Shown here: piece by piece, positions 18,929 through 29,426 of the stretch
Numbering within the stretch: the stretch's first letter is position 1
Layout of the letters: each line of letters starts with the position of its first letter
Source: Oceanipulchritudo sp049975345
GTDB lineage: Bacteria > Verrucomicrobiota > Verrucomicrobiia > Opitutales > Oceanipulchritudinaceae
Direction of reading: 5' to 3'
DNA length: 64,000 nucleotides
NCBI GenBank assembly: GCA_049975345.1
Contig: JBNGDP010000002.1
Coordinates: forward strand, 31,667-95,666
The notes under the pieces: model-generated
The model's input: only the letters and a program-made list of their open reading frames with translations
Databases searched by the model: none
Told to the model about the DNA's origin: nothing
Made by a program: the position numbers and the translations under genes

Positions 18929-20995
18929 TCAGAATCCCGACCCGATCGAGGTCCAGAGGAAATTGAGGGCGATGGAGAACATTCCCGTGAGCCCCATTCC
19001 CGCCATGAATCCGACGGTGAGGATCGGGGTGTAATTGGTCCACTTCTCCCTGCCGAACTTTTTCGCGAGGACGAAGCGGCCAAGGACGGCCCCGGTGAAG
19101 ATCATGATGGCATTGTGCGGATAGGCGGCCATCGCCCCGAGGCCGCCGTAGATGTATTGGGCGCTGATCCCGAGCAGGGAGAAAACGCCGAAAAGGGAAA
19201 GGGCCACGGTGAGGGCCAGGCCAATGACGAAGGGCTTGAGAGCCTCGAACAGCAGGCTCTGCCCCTCCTGCATGGAGGCGGCCCAGAGCGCCTTCAACTG
19301 TGCGAACTGCGGCCAGAATTTCTGCACGTAGGGATAGTCGTCCGAGGGGATGGGCCCAAGCCCGCTGATGTAACTCCAGAAAACATAGGAGGCCAGCAGC
19401 ATGAGGGGGAAAATCAGCAGTTCCGCCTTGAGGATCGAGGTGAAACGGGTCCGGGTAAGCTGTGTCTCCTTGAAAAGGTCGGCCATCTGCCCGTAGTTGT
19501 GAATGGGCATCGGGGCGAACCAGATGTTCACCCCGCGGAACCCCGAAGTGAAGATCGCCGCCTCGGTGATAAAGGGGATACCCGCGTGCTGGCCCGCGAT
19601 GCCGGAAAGACGGGCGTTGATGTAGGTGTTCAACGGGGTGAAAATGAAGGCAAATCCGGCCAGCCACCAGATACTGAAGCGTTCCTCCGGGGCAATGCCG
19701 CTGTTGATCAGGTAATTGGAGAGGAATATGAAACCCAGGGAAGCGCTAATCCAGACGACCAGTGGCAGCCAGAAGGGGGGATCGCCGCGTTCCTTGTCCC
19801 GCGCCCAGAGCTTTTCCACCCGGAAACCTCCCTTTTCCTTTCCCTGTTCCCTGCCGCGTTTGTGTTTGAGCCAGGCCCGCACCGCACCAAAAATCCCGAC
19901 CACGGCGATGGCGAAGGAGGTGCCGATGCCCACCGAAAGGTAAACATCGATCTGGGTGGCGACATGCGTCTCGATGGCGTCCTTGCCGGGCGCCCAGGTG
20001 GGCAGGTGGCCGAGGCGCTGGAGAATCGGATTGAGAATCACCTGGATGCTGATCGCCGTCACGAACATGCCGACCACCACCCGCCAGGGAAGAACAAACC
20101 CGATGAAAAGGAGTGCCAGGTTGAGGCTGATCCCGATGGTTCCCCCGGGCAGAATGTTCTCAAAGGTGGTGGTCAGATCAAGAAAGGGGATGGGCAGCAG
20201 CTGGATCGGCTTCCCGAACAGGGCCGAGGTGAGCGTCGGAACCGCGATGTACAAGATCCCGAAAGCGGCCCCCATGATGACCCCCATGGAGAAGCAGGAG
20301 CGCCGGTACCCGCTTTTGCGCTTGTCCTGGCTGGTTTCCGCAAGGGCGATGGCCCCCTCGGCGTGCACCGGGGCGAGGGGAAAAGGCAGCCCTTCCATCT
20401 CCGCCGTCGCCCGGAAGGCGATGTACCCGAGGGAAAGCTGGGTGAACTTCGACAGCAGCATCGCCGAGATGATGACCGTCACGGCCGGCCACCAGACCGG
20501 ACTGTGGAACGGCATGTAAGCAGCATCCCCGTAGGGGGCCACCCAATCAGCCACCTCGTGGGAGATTCCGAAACTGTGGAAGGCTTCCGAATTGCGCATG
20601 TACCGGTTCCAGACCATCCAGGCGAAGATGCCGCCGCCAAGGGCCATGCCCCCCGCGATATGGCTCAACTGGCTGGCCGTGTACTTCAAAATGTACAGCT
20701 CCTGTTTGCGCAGGGTGATGAAGGCACGGCGTGAGATCTCGACAAAAAGGATGATGGTCACCCATTCGGCGGCGGTGCCGAGGTCCTGGCCGATCATCAA
20801 CCCCATGAAGATCACCCCGGGTAGCATGACGAAACAGATGAAGAGGGCCCCCAGTATCGTGCGCCATGAGAACCCGTCCTCATAAGGCTCGTTCTGGATC
20901 GCCTCGATGGAGAAGCTGGCGTCGTAGAACTTGTCCTCCCTGGCCTTGGTATCGGAGGATTCCGGGACTTTTGGGTTCTCGGGCTTGTCGGGCAT
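18929..20995 (-). CDS. OPT-like multi-spanning membrane protein (DUF6785/DUF6784-type)
   Basis: This integral membrane protein of about 688 aa has 12 or more hydrophobic segments and a charged cytoplasmic loop near residues 380-410. Segments such as EMEGLPFPLAPVHAEGAIAL and the conserved ARLSGIAGQHAGIPF resemble oligopeptide-transporter (OPT) superfamily relatives seen in Verrucomicrobiota and Planctomycetota. Function is unknown. It is the last gene of the six-gene operon. It starts at ATG 20995, 8 bp after the stop of the giant FtsX protein; a TTG at 21007 would overlap that stop. An AGGA lies about 12 nt before the ATG. It shares general family character with the 961-aa protein of the same operon but lacks that protein's long N-terminal domain. 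Confidence 0.72.
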   Translation of the reverse strand: MPDKPENPKVPESSDTKAREDKFYDASFSIEAIQNEPYEDGFSWRTILGALFICFVMLPGVIFMGLMIGQDLGTAAEWVTIILFVEISRRAFITLRKQELYILKYTASQLSHIAGGMALGGGIFAWMVWNRYMRNSEAFHSFGISHEVADWVAPYGDAAYMPFHSPVWWPAVTVIISAMLLSKFTQLSLGYIAFRATAEMEGLPFPLAPVHAEGAIALAETSQDKRKSGYRRSCFSMGVIMGAAFGILYIAVPTLTSALFGKPIQLLPIPFLDLTTTFENILPGGTIGISLNLALLFIGFVLPWRVVVGMFVTAISIQVILNPILQRLGHLPTWAPGKDAIETHVATQIDVYLSVGIGTSFAIAVVGIFGAVRAWLKHKRGREQGKEKGGFRVEKLWARDKERGDPPFWLPLVVWISASLGFIFLSNYLINSGIAPEERFSIWWLAGFAFIFTPLNTYINARLSGIAGQHAGIPFITEAAIFTSGFRGVNIWFAPMPIHNYGQMADLFKETQLTRTRFTSILKAELLIFPLMLLASYVFWSYISGLGPIPSDDYPYVQKFWPQFAQLKALWAASMQEGQSLLFEALKPFVIGLALTVALSLFGVFSLLGISAQYIYGGLGAMAAYPHNAIMIFTGAVLGRFVLAKKFGREKWTNYTPILTVGFMAGMGLTGMFSIALNFLWTSIGSGF

Positions 20996-21003
20996 GGTCG
21001 GGG

Positions 21004-24000
21004 TCAATCCTGTTTTGGAAGGTTTTTCAGCATGGCGGCTCCCTTTTCAATGAACTCCGTGCGCCGCGCCGGATCGAGGTTGCGCCACAGGAGAAACTGC
21101 TTGCGCACCAGGTTGAGCAGGTTGTAGGCGGTCCGTCGGCTGTTCTCCTCCGATCCGGAAAACCGGGACAGGTTCAGGTCCACCTCGAACACGCTGCCGC
21201 CCGTTCCGGTGTGCAGGCGCATCGTGAAATGCTGGGCCACATCAAGGTCGTAGGGGGCCAGCCACATGTCGGTCCGGATCTCGATGAAGGGATGCCCGCC
21301 GGCCCTCCCGGTTGTCACGATAATCTCACGACAATTGAAATCCTCGCTGGTCGGCTCGTTGTGGTTGACGAGGAACTGGTGTAAGAAGGCGGTCATGCCC
21401 ACGGCGTTGCCGCGCGTCAGGGTGAAGGGAAGGCGGAAGTCGATGTGCCCCGCACTGTCCCCTTCCGGGAGCACCCATTCGGTTATTCCGCTGGGCGCGG
21501 CCAAGGCGGCCGCTTTGTTGGCCGGAATGAGCGTCGCCAGCAGCACGACCAGGCCCGTCCCGGTGGCCAGGGTCATGGAGATCATCGAGGTGAAGTTGAA
21601 GGAGAGGCCCGTCAGGAAATGCCCCCCGCCCGCGTTGATGGTGTTGACGATGTTGGCGAAAAGGAGCCCGCCGAAGGTGCCGAGGAGGATGCCGAGAATC
21701 GAGAAGACGGTGGATTCCGAGAACAGGAGGAAGGCGATCTGGCGTGGGGACAGGCCGATGGCCCCGAGCATGCCGACCTCGCCCTTGCGTTCCTCCACGG
21801 TTCCCAGCATCGTGTTCATGACAATGAGGATGCAGAGGATGACGGGAAGGGAAACCTTGGCCACGCCGGCCAGGTCGACCTTGGCGCGGGGAACGACCAT
21901 GAAAACCCCGCCGTCCCGGCCGGCGAAGAATTCGGTCTTGAGGCGCAGGGCCAGGTCGCGCAGGACGCCGTCGAAATCCGTCCCTTCCGGAATCCGGATG
22001 GCGATGGAGCGGTACTTTGCCTGGATATCCCCCCTTGCCTCCATGGGCACGATGGCCAGGCGGTTCCAGTCCATGTGGTAACTGGCGCCCTCGGTGACCA
22101 GTTCGCCCGGCGAGGTGTTCGTCGCCATCCCGCTCTTCAGGAAATCCACCAACGCCAGGCTGCGCCCGTTGACGTCGCGGATCCGGTTGGCAAGCGATGG
22201 ATCGAGAATCCCGATCACCCGCCAGCTCCGGTTCATCATCGAAACCACGGGAAGCTCGGGGTCCGGCAACCGCCGCCCCCGGTCGTCCACCAGCATGTCG
22301 GCGGTGAGGCCCAGCTTTTGCGCGGCGGAATCCGGAAGGATCACCACCTGCCGGTCCGGCAGGATGCCGCTTGCCGGATTCCCGGGACGGAACCAGGTGT
22401 TGTGGGAGACGGCTTTCTGCAGGCCGCTGAACCGGGTTTCTTCCGGCTCGAAGAGGGAGATGGCATTGACCACGGTTTCCCTGTCGCGATACCGTATGAG
22501 CAGCTGGTTGACCCCTTCCCGGTTGGCCGAGTTGCCCCCTTCCTCCTCCATGTAGGCGGCACGGGCGGTGACCGGGAAGCGTGCCCCGAATTCGGCCATG
22601 ATACTGGAAACCTTCAACTCGCCGGCATCCCGCCAGTTGTGGGACCGGATCAGCAGGCCGTCATAGGCGGGAGGAAGCGGATCGACGGGTTGTCCCTCAA
22701 CGGTGCGGTCAATCTGCTGCGGCACAAGGGTCAGGGCGTCCTGGCCCGTCACCGCCACGAAGCCGACAATGGAAAAGGTCAGCACGATCACCGTGAAGGT
22801 CGTGAGAAAGGTCCGGAAGGTCCGCTTCTTCAGGTTCGAGATCCCGAGGGAAAAGGCCGTGGACAGGGAGCTCATGAAGCTGATCTCCTCGCTCTGGATC
22901 TCCCCGCCGGCGGAACGGAACTGCCGGAGGACGACCTCGAAGCGTCCGTAGGAGAGGACGATGACGATGGCCGACATGAGGATCATGGTGAAGGCGATGA
23001 CGATGATGAACGGGGAGAGCGCGATCTTGAAGGCGGGATGAAAGGCGTTGAGGAAAAGCGTGGCGGCGATGAAGATGGCGGTGATCCCCCCAAGGCGGGC
23101 GACAATCCCCTTGCTGCCGATCAGCAGGCGCTCCAAAAACCAGGAACCGGGCACGGCAAGGGCCATCAGGAGGATCACGGAAAAGACCGCTTCACGGCCG
23201 AGTTTCAGAACGCGGGGAAAATTCTTCACCATGATTCCCCATGCCTCGCGCGAGTAGCCGGTTGCCGATTGCCAGTCCTCTTCCTGCATGGCCTCCCCGG
23301 CCTTGGAGATGAAATCGCCGCTGCGGTCCACCGCGTCCTGAAGGATCTTCGAGGAAATTCCGTAGTTCTGGTAGATCTTGAGCCGGTTCGCGGCAAGGGT
23401 CCACATGCCGAGGGCGATTTGATACGGGGTCATGGGCATGAGGACATTGCGGTCCCCGGTCTCCGGATCGGGGCCCACAAGAATACCGCGTCCGATTGCC
23501 TTGCCGTCCTCCCTGATTTCAACCGGGCCCGGAAGAAGAAACAGGTACTCGAGCCCGCTCTGGATACTGGCACGGACACGGTCCCCCTCCGGCAGGTAGA
23601 TGGTCACGGCCTCCCGGTCCTTCTCCTGGAAATCACGGGAGGAATGGTCCACCGCAAAATCCCTGGGGCTTCCGTTGATCACCGCATCCTCCAGCACGAG
23701 CACATTGGTACTGTACTGCCCGCCCATGATCTCCTTGTAGTTGGAGGGGTTCCTGCCGATGAAGAAAGTCCTGGGATATGCATCGATGAGGACCAGGTTC
23801 TTCTCCACCTGTTCGCCGATCCGGTATTTGAACTCGTTCCTCTGCGGCTTGGTCCCGACCTGTCCCTGCGTGGCCACCTTGGTGAAGAGCGCGCGGTCCC
23901 GGTCCAGCTTGTAGGCGAAGATCCGGGGCTTTGGATTGTAGGTGTAATCCGCCGGCGGCATCAGGTAGGATCCGTTGAGCAGGCTGATTTGCAGGATCCC

Positions 24001-26541
24001 GCGGCGGAAGCCGAAAAAGCCCTCCGCATTGCGGTCGGCGGAGGACTTCTTGCTTTCGGTCAGGAAGACGTAGGTGCCCGGAACCGGATCCTTGGCGTCG
24101 ATGCCGGAGCGGATGTTGAACTGGACGGTCATGCCCCCGATGCGGGAGAGGTCCCGTTTCCGCAGGGTCTCCTGGTACTGCGTGTCGAGGATGCTCTCAA
24201 GTCCGCTGGCGATGAGGACCGCCGCAGTGCGGGCCTGCAGGGAGAAGGTGTTCCAGTGGATATTCTCGATCGTGTCCGCCGGTGTATCGACCCGGTCACG
24301 ACGATCGCTCGCTCCGCTCAAGGGCAGCAGCACGTAATTCGCGTGGGCGAGAAACTTGTCGTAAACGACCGTGTTCGGCGACTCCGTAAGGGACAGTTCG
24401 GACCGGTCCTCCTCGGAAATGAAGGTGAAGTCCTCCATCCAGCCCGCCTTGGACGCGGCGAAGGCCGCCACCTTGCGCATGCGCGGGGCAATGATCCGGT
24501 TGAAACCATCTCCGGTCAGGGTCTCCCGGATGCGGAGCGTGTTTGAACTGGCGGTGTCGATACCCAGACAGGGGGCCCGGTCCGCGAAATCCAGGCGCCA
24601 TCCAAGGGCCGCCCCGGAAAGGGTTTCCTTCGCTCCGAGGGTGATCTCCCTCAGGCGCCGGGCGGTTTCCAGGTTGTTCTCCTTGTTGGCCCGTGCCAGC
24701 TCCTCCTGGTTCAATTCCTCGAGCAGTCGCTCCCGGAGACGCTGTTTACCAAGCCCGAACCGCTGAAGGTCGGGCTTCCCGGGACCCTCCCACACGGCCA
24801 TCAGCCGGTCCAGGCGATCGGCGTCGGAACCGGGGGAGGCCACGGTCTGGTCACGCAGGGCGGCAATGCGGGCCAGGTCGGCTTCAAGTTCCTCCAGGGA
24901 AGGCAGGTCCTCACTCCCCTTTTCCCCGACAAGGACGCTGATCCGGTCCTCGGCGATCGCGATCCGCTTTTCCTCGAACCGCGGACGGAGCCAGTCCTCA
25001 AGGAGCCATTGGAGCACCGCTCCGCTCTCCGGGATTTGACCCGTGGCGAACCATTCCGCGGCGGCCCGGTATTGCCGCAGGACCTCGGTTCCGGTCCTCT
25101 GGCTCACCGATCCGCTCTTGAAGGAATTGTCCAGCCGGTAGCTGAATTCGGCGATCAGGCGGCTGCCTTGCCCGCCGAGTGTGTCCCCGTCGACAAATGC
25201 GAAGACGACGCCCCGACGCAGGCGCAGATTCGGTTCCGTGCAGAGAAATTCCATCAGCTCAAGGGCGGCGGCCAGGTTGGCCATGGCGAGGGCGCCATGC
25301 GGCAAATCAGGGACCACGGAGGCGGTATCGATCGGCACGAAAACCCCCAGGGGCTTTTCCGCGGAGGGAATGCGGAGGGTCGTCCCGGCCATCAACGGCT
25401 CTTCCGAAATGGACTGGTTTGCCTGAAGCAAATCGGCTTTTTCGAGATCGTGCAGCCGGGCCACGATGCCCCACAATCCATCCTCCGGAACGGTGTAGGT
25501 GCCTCCGTTGCCGGGAATGCGCAAAACCCGTCCGGGGGATACGGGCTCCCCGTCCAGGCCATTCTCCTGCTTGATATCGTTCCCGTTTACCCCGCACTCG
25601 GCGGCCACCCAGTCGATCAGGAGGTTGTCCGGAACCGTGTAGGTAAGGTTGTCGGCAGCGGGAAGATGATAGATCAGGCTCTCAACGGGCCGGTTTTCGT
25701 AAACCTGTCCGCCGTGCAGCTCCGTCAGGGGTCCCGTCCCGTCCTCGCCCGTCAAGGCCAGCAATTGCTCCCGGACCGCCGCCCCGGCGTAAAACCTCGG
25801 AAAGGGGTTGGGCGTCTGGGTGAACAAATAGTCCGCGTTTTCATACTGGACGAAATGATCTTCCAATACGATCACCGCGATGGCCCCGAGGGAGAACAGG
25901 CGCTCCATGTTCGGCGCTCCCCGGAAATCCAGGAGGGCGATGGATCCCTCGAGGGGTTTGCCGTTGATCTCCTCCCATTCCCCGCTGACGCAGTATACCA
26001 TGGGACCCTTCAGCCCCTCCCTCGGGGCCAGCGAGGGCATCGGGCCATTCGGCCATAATGGATGCACGCGGTATTCGCGCCCGTTGGCAAGCAGCCGCGA
26101 TGGCTCCTCCCGTGCCTCCGCCCTCCTGAGGCGGTCAAGGCTCACCGGGGCCGCCACCTGCGTGCGGAAGCTGCCGACATAATCGAGGCCGTGTTCCTCG
26201 AGACCGGCGGCGGTTTCCATGATGATCCGGTGAACGGGCGAAAGCCCGTCGCCGTCCAGTTCCCGCGATCCGATGGAGGTTACACCACGACTCATCAATT
26301 CACGGGTACGCTCTTCCAGGCGGCTGGCTTCCATGCGGGCGGCAAGTTCCCCGAGAACCCGCGCATCCATGGCCCGCAGGGAATCCAGATGCAGCTTTTC
26401 CAACCCGGGCATCCGTGAGACAATGGCCTCGTTGTTTCTTCCACCGGTGAGGGGTCCCGCCGTGAACAGCCACAGCAGGAGCACCGGCATGATCCGGGAA
26501 AAGCGCGTGAAGGGCAGGAATCTTTGGTGGATGCGGGTCAT
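21004..26541 (-). CDS. Giant FtsX-type permease with LysM-like and peptidase/PA-like extracytoplasmic domain
   Basis: This 1845-aa membrane protein begins with a signal/anchor helix at about 14-30. Its extracytoplasmic region of about 1050 residues includes a PA-like segment (VYCVSGEWEEINGKPLEGSIALLDFRG). Two LysM-like repeats follow at about 297-343 and 347-393, each opening YTVP and ending LRIP. Then comes a stretch resembling an M28-type aminopeptidase core (GVVFAFVDGDTLGGQGSRLI) without obvious metal ligands. Helices near 1118-1200 precede a C-terminal FtsX/MacB-type permease: a helix at about 1233-1262, a periplasmic insert, and the MNTMLGTVEERKGEVGML signature near 1580. A cytoplasmic tail of about 155 residues ends it. 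Its start codon shares one base with the stop of the upstream OPT-like gene (TGATG). It probably partners the two MacB-like ATPases encoded upstream. The substrate is unknown. Confidence 0.72.
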   Translation of the reverse strand: MTRIHQRFLPFTRFSRIMPVLLLWLFTAGPLTGGRNNEAIVSRMPGLEKLHLDSLRAMDARVLGELAARMEASRLEERTRELMSRGVTSIGSRELDGDGLSPVHRIIMETAAGLEEHGLDYVGSFRTQVAAPVSLDRLRRAEAREEPSRLLANGREYRVHPLWPNGPMPSLAPREGLKGPMVYCVSGEWEEINGKPLEGSIALLDFRGAPNMERLFSLGAIAVIVLEDHFVQYENADYLFTQTPNPFPRFYAGAAVREQLLALTGEDGTGPLTELHGGQVYENRPVESLIYHLPAADNLTYTVPDNLLIDWVAAECGVNGNDIKQENGLDGEPVSPGRVLRIPGNGGTYTVPEDGLWGIVARLHDLEKADLLQANQSISEEPLMAGTTLRIPSAEKPLGVFVPIDTASVVPDLPHGALAMANLAAALELMEFLCTEPNLRLRRGVVFAFVDGDTLGGQGSRLIAEFSYRLDNSFKSGSVSQRTGTEVLRQYRAAAEWFATGQIPESGAVLQWLLEDWLRPRFEEKRIAIAEDRISVLVGEKGSEDLPSLEELEADLARIAALRDQTVASPGSDADRLDRLMAVWEGPGKPDLQRFGLGKQRLRERLLEELNQEELARANKENNLETARRLREITLGAKETLSGAALGWRLDFADRAPCLGIDTASSNTLRIRETLTGDGFNRIIAPRMRKVAAFAASKAGWMEDFTFISEEDRSELSLTESPNTVVYDKFLAHANYVLLPLSGASDRRDRVDTPADTIENIHWNTFSLQARTAAVLIASGLESILDTQYQETLRKRDLSRIGGMTVQFNIRSGIDAKDPVPGTYVFLTESKKSSADRNAEGFFGFRRGILQISLLNGSYLMPPADYTYNPKPRIFAYKLDRDRALFTKVATQGQVGTKPQRNEFKYRIGEQVEKNLVLIDAYPRTFFIGRNPSNYKEIMGGQYSTNVLVLEDAVINGSPRDFAVDHSSRDFQEKDREAVTIYLPEGDRVRASIQSGLEYLFLLPGPVEIREDGKAIGRGILVGPDPETGDRNVLMPMTPYQIALGMWTLAANRLKIYQNYGISSKILQDAVDRSGDFISKAGEAMQEEDWQSATGYSREAWGIMVKNFPRVLKLGREAVFSVILLMALAVPGSWFLERLLIGSKGIVARLGGITAIFIAATLFLNAFHPAFKIALSPFIIVIAFTMILMSAIVIVLSYGRFEVVLRQFRSAGGEIQSEEISFMSSLSTAFSLGISNLKKRTFRTFLTTFTVIVLTFSIVGFVAVTGQDALTLVPQQIDRTVEGQPVDPLPPAYDGLLIRSHNWRDAGELKVSSIMAEFGARFPVTARAAYMEEEGGNSANREGVNQLLIRYRDRETVVNAISLFEPEETRFSGLQKAVSHNTWFRPGNPASGILPDRQVVILPDSAAQKLGLTADMLVDDRGRRLPDPELPVVSMMNRSWRVIGILDPSLANRIRDVNGRSLALVDFLKSGMATNTSPGELVTEGASYHMDWNRLAIVPMEARGDIQAKYRSIAIRIPEGTDFDGVLRDLALRLKTEFFAGRDGGVFMVVPRAKVDLAGVAKVSLPVILCILIVMNTMLGTVEERKGEVGMLGAIGLSPRQIAFLLFSESTVFSILGILLGTFGGLLFANIVNTINAGGGHFLTGLSFNFTSMISMTLATGTGLVVLLATLIPANKAAALAAPSGITEWVLPEGDSAGHIDFRLPFTLTRGNAVGMTAFLHQFLVNHNEPTSEDFNCREIIVTTGRAGGHPFIEIRTDMWLAPYDLDVAQHFTMRLHTGTGGSVFEVDLNLSRFSGSEENSRRTAYNLLNLVRKQFLLWRNLDPARRTEFIEKGAAMLKNLPKQD

Positions 26542-29426
26542 CAGAAATAAGCGGGGACGAAGGGGGTGGTCTCGACGAACCGACGGATGAAATCACCCGG
26601 GGCGACATCCCGTGTCGCATACAGGGAGAGCCCCAGGTCCAGCATGTTCCAGAAAAAGATCGCGGCAACAGAACCGACGATCAGGCCCACAAACATCGGC
26701 TTGGTCTTCTTGTAGACGTTCATTCCCCCGTATTTCACCACGAGGCGCTTGATGAGCCAGGCCACCAGGGCGCTGCCCCAGATGGTGCTGGTCAGCAGCG
26801 GTTTCAGGTCCGGCACGCGCACGTACGGGGTTTCATAGGTATACAGGATCGTCATCAGGAGCACGAGGTACCCGATCGGGTGGAGCGGGAAGCGCATGAA
26901 CCGCGTGCGCAGGAAGAGCAGGATGCCGACGCCGGAAAAGCCCCCGGCGATGGCGATCATCCGGTACCAGTTGACTTCGGTGAAGCGCTCCAGCCCGGCT
27001 TCCCCGAGGAAGTGGCCCACCCACAGGGGGTAAGTGGCGATGCCCAGGGCCCCCTCGCCTGCTCGCAGGGGGGGCAGGACCGTGAACCCGTAAAACTCAT
27101 GACCCATGTAGTAACTGAATCCCAGAAAGCTGACAAAGCCGACCGCCAGGGCCGCAATCACCGCGGCCAGTCCGCTGGCGGCCACCGTGCGGAAAGGGAT
27201 CTTGTAGCGGCGGGCCAACTCCATGTTCTCGAGTTGCTGGGGCAGGGTCCTGAACAGCAACGTCGTCGGGAGAAAGACCAGGTTGAGGAAGGCGGCGTAA
27301 GCCTTCGCTCCCATGGCCCCGGTCATGCCGAATATCATGGGAAACTTGCTGAACTCATAGATGGCGTGGTTGGTGGGCAGGCCGGTCTCGGCCCGCACCC
27401 GGGCAATGGCAACGGTAATCACCAGGATGGCCCCCGTGAACATCACCAGCATGGGGATGTTCTTGAGCCCGAGATCCCAGAACATCGCATAGATCGCGAG
27501 GGGAAGGAGAACAAGGCCCCAGCGCGTCAGGTTCACCGGCACGTAGGCGTTTCCAGTTTCCAGTTCACCGCTTGCGCCCTGTTTCCGGACCTTCCACAGT
27601 TGGTAGACCGAGAAGCACAGCACCGCACCCAGCATCTGTTCCATGGTGAAGGGATACAGTTTTCCGTCCGCCCAACCGGTCCAGTTGCCGTCCGTGAGGT
27701 TCGGATTCGCGGCCTTGATTCCAAAAATCACGACCGAGTACAGGAGGAAGGTAAACCAGATGGAAAAACCGATTTCCAGGCTGAGGAGGAAAACAAGTCC
27801 CACGACGATCGGGGAAAGGACAAAGACGGTTTCGGGCAGGTTTTTCAGCGCGCCACCGGCCACATCAAACACGTTTTTGCTGAAATCGAAGTGAATGATG
27901 GCCGGACCCCCGAGGAAACCGTAATGACCGGCCCCTTGCGCCAGCAGCAGGATGAAGCCGATGGCCAAACCGATAAGAAAGAGCGGCTGGAAGGAGGATC
28001 CGCGCCGGGAAGGCCGGGTAAGATCCCCCGCCGTTTCGAGTTCATAATCATGCCGGATCAGATAGTCAGCCACCTCGACAAGCGGAAAGGGAAGGTTCTC
28101 CCGGCTCACCCATTTGCGCCGCAGCCATTCCGCGAGGCACATCAGGAAGAGGAAAATCGTGAGGAAGAGCATCCCCCAGGACAGGAGCGGTTTCAGGTAA
28201 ATATTCCAGGGAATGGCGGTGGCGACCGTCCGCAGGCGTTCCGGCCAGGACATCGCCTCCATCGCCGCCTTTTCCTGCGGGGTGGTCCAGATGCCGAGAA
28301 TGAAGGCAAACAGGTTCTGGTTCGGGCCGTTCACCCCGTCCATGCGGAGGATCGAGCGCCGTTCGTCCCGTTCCAACCGGAAGATGTAGCGGTTACGTTC
28401 GGAATGGAAGGCGGAGCGCCCAAGCGAGTCCAAGCGCTCCCTCGCCCGGCCCCGCAGCAACTCCAGGAGCTGACCGCGATCACTCTCCCCCAGGGCCGCA
28501 ACGGCGGAACGAAGATCCGGTTCCATGCCCGCCAGTTCGTTCACCCGGGCTGTCAGCAGGTCCCGTTCAGCCGCTGGAAGCCGGTCCGTCTCCTCCTGGA
28601 GGCGCTCCCGGTTGCTGTAACCGGAAGCCTCCAGGTTGGATGGCAACAGGCTGAGTGCCCACTCGTCGCGGGCGGTGACGCTTCCGGCCAGAAATTCCCG
28701 CGCTTCCCGGCTGCGGTTGTTTTTTTCCTCAAGAATGCCCTGCAGGGATTCCAGGATTCCGAAACTTTCCAGCATTTCCGGATCGAGCCGCGTCAGGAAA
28801 CCCGCCACCGCGTCCAGTGGCAGATCGGGCAAGGCCTTGCGCAGGTCCGGGAGCATCGCGTGAAGGGTCTCGCTCCCTCCGGTCCCCGGTTGGAGGGCTT
28901 CGCTGACAAAGGACTCCGCCACCCGCCTTGCCGCGGATTGCCGCTGCCGGACCGCGGGGTTATCCAGAAGCCGGAGGGTTCGCTCCGCCTTGCTCCAGAC
29001 CATGCCCTCAAGGGTGGGCACAACCGGGAACCACCGGTCGTTGAGGGCGTTGTAGGCGGTCCGGTAGGTGGAAGTCCCCTCGTACATGTATTCCCGGATC
29101 ACGGTGTGGCTGGCGAGGAAGAACTGCCGCACAAGGCCGATGTTCATCAGGGGCACGGCCAGCGCCAGCATCCCATACAACAGGGCCAGGTTGGAATGCC
29201 CGAAAATCCCGGTTTTGGCCAGCAGGCGGATCACCAGGGCAACCAGCACCAGGCCGATGAGAATGCCCACCGCCCAGCCGACGGGAGTGTCGGTCTCAAT
29301 CACCGAGTTGGTCGCCTTGATGGTGAGAAACTGCGAAAGGGGCGTGATAACCGCCAATATGAGGCATCCCCCCAGCATGGTTTTCCATGGGCGGAACGGG
29401 GACATCTCCTGCTTCCGGTCAGTCAT
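26541..29426 (-). CDS. OPT-like membrane protein with long N-terminal extracytoplasmic domain
   Basis: This membrane protein of about 961 aa has three N-terminal helices (about residues 16-110), then a helical, charged, probably extracytoplasmic region to about 390. The OPT-like core follows, with hallmarks RENLPFPLVEVADYLI and AETGLPTNHAIYEFSKFP. About a dozen further hydrophobic segments complete it. It resembles DUF6785/DUF6784 proteins; function is unknown. The ATG at 29426 overlaps the upstream ATPase by 8 bp. The ATG at 29405 has a better ribosome site (GGAAG six nt before it) and may be the real start. Its stop shares one base with the ATG of the giant FtsX protein, which implies translational coupling. 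Confidence 0.72.
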   Translation of the reverse strand: MTDRKQEMSPFRPWKTMLGGCLILAVITPLSQFLTIKATNSVIETDTPVGWAVGILIGLVLVALVIRLLAKTGIFGHSNLALLYGMLALAVPLMNIGLVRQFFLASHTVIREYMYEGTSTYRTAYNALNDRWFPVVPTLEGMVWSKAERTLRLLDNPAVRQRQSAARRVAESFVSEALQPGTGGSETLHAMLPDLRKALPDLPLDAVAGFLTRLDPEMLESFGILESLQGILEEKNNRSREAREFLAGSVTARDEWALSLLPSNLEASGYSNRERLQEETDRLPAAERDLLTARVNELAGMEPDLRSAVAALGESDRGQLLELLRGRARERLDSLGRSAFHSERNRYIFRLERDERRSILRMDGVNGPNQNLFAFILGIWTTPQEKAAMEAMSWPERLRTVATAIPWNIYLKPLLSWGMLFLTIFLFLMCLAEWLRRKWVSRENLPFPLVEVADYLIRHDYELETAGDLTRPSRRGSSFQPLFLIGLAIGFILLLAQGAGHYGFLGGPAIIHFDFSKNVFDVAGGALKNLPETVFVLSPIVVGLVFLLSLEIGFSIWFTFLLYSVVIFGIKAANPNLTDGNWTGWADGKLYPFTMEQMLGAVLCFSVYQLWKVRKQGASGELETGNAYVPVNLTRWGLVLLPLAIYAMFWDLGLKNIPMLVMFTGAILVITVAIARVRAETGLPTNHAIYEFSKFPMIFGMTGAMGAKAYAAFLNLVFLPTTLLFRTLPQQLENMELARRYKIPFRTVAASGLAAVIAALAVGFVSFLGFSYYMGHEFYGFTVLPPLRAGEGALGIATYPLWVGHFLGEAGLERFTEVNWYRMIAIAGGFSGVGILLFLRTRFMRFPLHPIGYLVLLMTILYTYETPYVRVPDLKPLLTSTIWGSALVAWLIKRLVVKYGGMNVYKKTKPMFVGLIVGSVAAIFFWNMLDLGLSLYATRDVAPGDFIRRFVETTPFVPAYF

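Noticed and set aside
21445..24546. 1033-codon open frame on the plus strand
   Set aside because: It is antisense to the giant FtsX protein, whose motifs are clear, and consists of low-complexity charged residues.
28400..29100. Possible separate coiled-coil gene in the N-terminal part of the OPT-like protein
   Set aside because: The region is in one continuous frame with membrane helices on both sides and no internal start with a ribosome site; it reads as an extracytoplasmic domain of the same protein.
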